Below are positions 62,414 through 64,000 of a stretch of DNA of 64,000 nt, one piece after another. The notes under the pieces are model-generated. The model did no database searches. It was not told where the DNA came from and saw only the letters and a program-made list of their open reading frames with translations. The position numbers and the translations under genes are program-made. This stretch comes from Candidatus Nanopelagicales bacterium (GTDB lineage: Bacteria > Actinomycetota > Actinomycetes > S36-B12 > CAIYMF01), in assembly GCA_017848795.1 (NCBI GenBank), contig JAFIHG010000047.1, positions 1 through 64,000 on the forward strand, written 5' to 3'. How positions within the stretch are numbered: position 1 is the first letter of the stretch; each line of letters begins with the position of its first letter.

Positions 62414-63888
62414 GCGCCCGCCGGGTCGCCGGACCCACCGACCGGGTGGTCGTCGTCGGTGCCGGGCTCGCCGGGCTGGCCTGCGCGCTGCACCTGGCGG
62501 GTGCCGGACGCGAGGTCACCGTGCTGGAGCGCGAGGCGGTCCCGGGCGGGCGGGCCGGGCTGCTGGAGCACGACGGCTACCGCTTCGACACCGGTCCGAC
62601 AGTGCTGACGATGCCCGAGCTCGCCGCGGACGCGTTCGCGGCCGTGGGTGAACGACTCTCGGACTGGCTCACCCTCGAGCGGCTCGACCCCGCCTACCGG
62701 GCGCACTACCCCGACGGGACCACGCTGGACGTGCGGGCCGAGGTCGAGGACACCGCCGGCGAGATCGCCCGGCTGTGCGGACCCCGGGAGGCCGACGGGT
62801 TCCGCCGGTTCGTGCGGTTCGCGACCCGGCTCTACCGCTACGAGATGACCGACTTCATCGACCGCAACTTCGACTCGCCGTTGGGTCTGCTGACCCCGGA
62901 CCTGGCCCGGCTCGTCGCCCTCGGCGCTTTCCGTCGCCTCGCCCCCAAGGTCGGGCAGTTCCTGCGCGACCCGCGTACGACGAGGCTGTTCACCTTCCAG
63001 TCGATGTACGCCGGCATGGCGCCGCGCGACGCGCTCGCGATCTACGCCGTCATCGCGTACATGGACTGTGTGGCCGGCGTGTACTTCCCCCGCGGCGGCA
63101 TGCACGCCCTGCCCGCAGCGATGGCCGCGGTGGCCGCGCAGCACGGGGTCCGCTTCCGGTACGGCACGACGGTGACGAGCGTCGAACGCAGCGGCGACCG
63201 CGCGCACGGCGTGCGTACCGCCGACGGCGAACGCATCCCCGCGGACGTGGTCGTGCTGAACCCGGACCTACCGGTCGCGCAGCGCGACCTGCTCGGGATC
63301 CGGCCCCGCCGGTTGCGCTACAGCCCGTCCTGCTTCCTGCTGCTCGCCGGCTCACCGCGCGCCTATCGCGGCGCGGCCCACCACAACCTGCACTTCGGGC
63401 GCAGCTGGGACGGCGTCTTCGACGATCTGGTCCGTCGCGGCCGCCTGATGCAGGACCCGAGCCTGCTTGTCACCAACCCGACCCGCACCGACCCTTCCCT
63501 CGCCCCGCCGGGACGCCAGTCGTACTACGTGCTGGCGCCGACGCCGAACCTCGACGCCCCGATCGACTGGAGGATCACGTCGGGCCGCTACCGGGACGAG
63601 ATCGTGCGGACCCTGGAAGCACGCGGATACCACGGGTTCGCTGGCGGCCTGCAGGTGGTGCAGGTCACGACGCCCCTCGACTGGCAGGCGCGCGGCATGG
63701 CGCACGGCACCCCCTTCGCGGCCGCGCACACGTTCACCCAGACCGGTCCGTTCCGGCCTTCCAACCTGTGGGGGCGCAACGTCGTGTTCGCCGGATCCGG
63801 CACCCGTCCCGGAGTGGGGGTGCCGATGGTGCTGATCTCCGGGCGACTCGCTGCCGAGCGGATCACCGGCGCGCAGCGCGGCGGCTGA
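62410..63888 (+). CDS. crtI: Phytoene desaturase CrtI
   Basis: This 492-residue FAD enzyme converts phytoene to lycopene. DRVVVVGAGLAGLACALHL with TVLEREAVPGGRAGL, GYRFDTGPTVLTMPEL, FTFQSMYAGMAPRDALAIYA, YFPRGGMHALPAAMA and the C-terminal NVVFAGSGTRPGVGVPMVLI are family motifs. Start GTG 62410 overlaps the crtE stop. It supplies the acyclic carotenoid used by the CruF-CruG branch 5 kb to the left. Confidence 0.93.
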   Translation: MSARRVAGPTDRVVVVGAGLAGLACALHLAGAGREVTVLEREAVPGGRAGLLEHDGYRFDTGPTVLTMPELAADAFAAVGERLSDWLTLERLDPAYRAHYPDGTTLDVRAEVEDTAGEIARLCGPREADGFRRFVRFATRLYRYEMTDFIDRNFDSPLGLLTPDLARLVALGAFRRLAPKVGQFLRDPRTTRLFTFQSMYAGMAPRDALAIYAVIAYMDCVAGVYFPRGGMHALPAAMAAVAAQHGVRFRYGTTVTSVERSGDRAHGVRTADGERIPADVVVLNPDLPVAQRDLLGIRPRRLRYSPSCFLLLAGSPRAYRGAAHHNLHFGRSWDGVFDDLVRRGRLMQDPSLLVTNPTRTDPSLAPPGRQSYYVLAPTPNLDAPIDWRITSGRYRDEIVRTLEARGYHGFAGGLQVVQVTTPLDWQARGMAHGTPFAAAHTFTQTGPFRPSNLWGRNVVFAGSGTRPGVGVPMVLISGRLAAERITGAQRGG

Positions 63889-63917
63889 CCCGCACCGGGC
63901 TTGTACGCTCGTGCCTC

Positions 63918-64000
63918 GTGGACGACCGCGGACCGAGCGACGGAGGTGTGCCCTCCGGCGAGCACCTGCAGCCGGTCCTCGCGTTCGCGCTGCGCCACGT
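63918..64000 (+). CDS. 5' end of an unidentified gene, cut by the window
   Basis: The open frame VDDRGPSDGGVPSGEHLQPV continues off the right edge. TACGCT at 63904-63909 lies 8 nt before GTG 63918, matching the leaderless pattern of crtE, cruF and ybaK. Another in-frame GTG follows at 63948. The order crtE-crtI often precedes phytoene synthase crtB, but too little sequence is present to assign it. Confidence 0.45.
   Translation, partial: MDDRGPSDGGVPSGEHLQPVLAFALRH

Noticed and set aside
1-64000. tRNA, rRNA and riboswitch genes
   Set aside because: The intergenic stretches were read for cloverleaf, rRNA and known riboswitch cores; none was recognised.

Overview
The window is a very GC-rich chromosomal segment of a free-living actinobacterium. 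The evidence is a complete actinobacterial division and cell-wall (dcw) cluster ending in sepF, yggT and wag31, a MurE with the meso-diaminopimelate DNPR signature, SenX3-RegX3 next to the Pst phosphate transporter, a mycobacterial-type SOS box (TCGAAC-N4-GTTCGA), and many starts placed 7-8 nt behind a TANNNT box, as in leaderless actinobacterial transcripts. The genus cannot be fixed from this sequence alone. No rRNA, tRNA, CRISPR array, transposase or phage gene was seen.

Layout. (1) 1-18.6 kb, minus strand: mraZ, a 57-codon membrane ORF, rsmH, ftsL, ftsI, murE, murF, mraY, murD, ftsW, murG, murC, ftsQ, ftsZ, pgeF, sepF, yggT and wag31. Most junctions are 4-nt ATGA/GTGA overlaps. A 10-bp-period GTGG array upstream of mraZ is a clear MraZ operator candidate. 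wag31 runs off the left edge, and the edge is a perfect 92-bp inverted repeat that is probably an assembly fold-back.

(2) 18.8-38.9 kb: a catabolic region made almost entirely of CoA-dependent and hydrolytic enzymes. It holds an acyl-CoA ligase, a His-rich bicupin, a hydantoinase-like amidohydrolase, two family III CoA-transferases, a kynurenine-formamidase-like cyclase, two MmgE/PrpD proteins, a CitE-type lyase, an acyl-CoA dehydrogenase, a medium-chain reductase, a DUF35 protein with a thiolase fold lacking the nucleophilic Cys, three MaoC-fold proteins, and a protein with three RidA domains in one chain. The enzyme set fits CoA activation, hydration and C-C cleavage of a substituted dicarboxylate or N-containing acid; the substrate is unknown. 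GTTCCA half-sites recur in front of four of its transcription units. A stand-alone AbiEi/DUF559-like gene sits inside it between two copies of a long palindrome. This region is the best candidate for an undescribed system.

(3) 39.2-44.4 kb: a MoxR, DUF58 and transglutaminase (TgpA-like) operon facing a DUF3040 membrane protein. (4) 44.5-46.5 kb: dinB with a SAV_6107-type HEPN protein behind a perfect SOS box. (5) 46.5-49.1 kb: YbaK-type deacylase, a sulfotransferase-like protein and a CrtA-like monooxygenase. (6) 49.1-55.3 kb: regX3-senX3 diverging from pstSCAB, with a five-unit 11-bp PHO-box array between them. (7) 55.4-64 kb: carotenoid genes in two blocks (cruF-cruG-crtI/crtD-like, then crtE-crtI), separated by a CDP-alcohol phosphotransferase, a SIMPL protein and metF.

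Three families of non-coding repeats stand out. A 31-bp-arm palindrome occurs twice, 54 kb apart. A second palindrome (core TGAATGTGGCAGGAC) occurs three times within 6 kb. A 0.56-kb patch at 21.95-22.51 kb is built from GGTGGTCGAGCG-type direct and inverted repeats.
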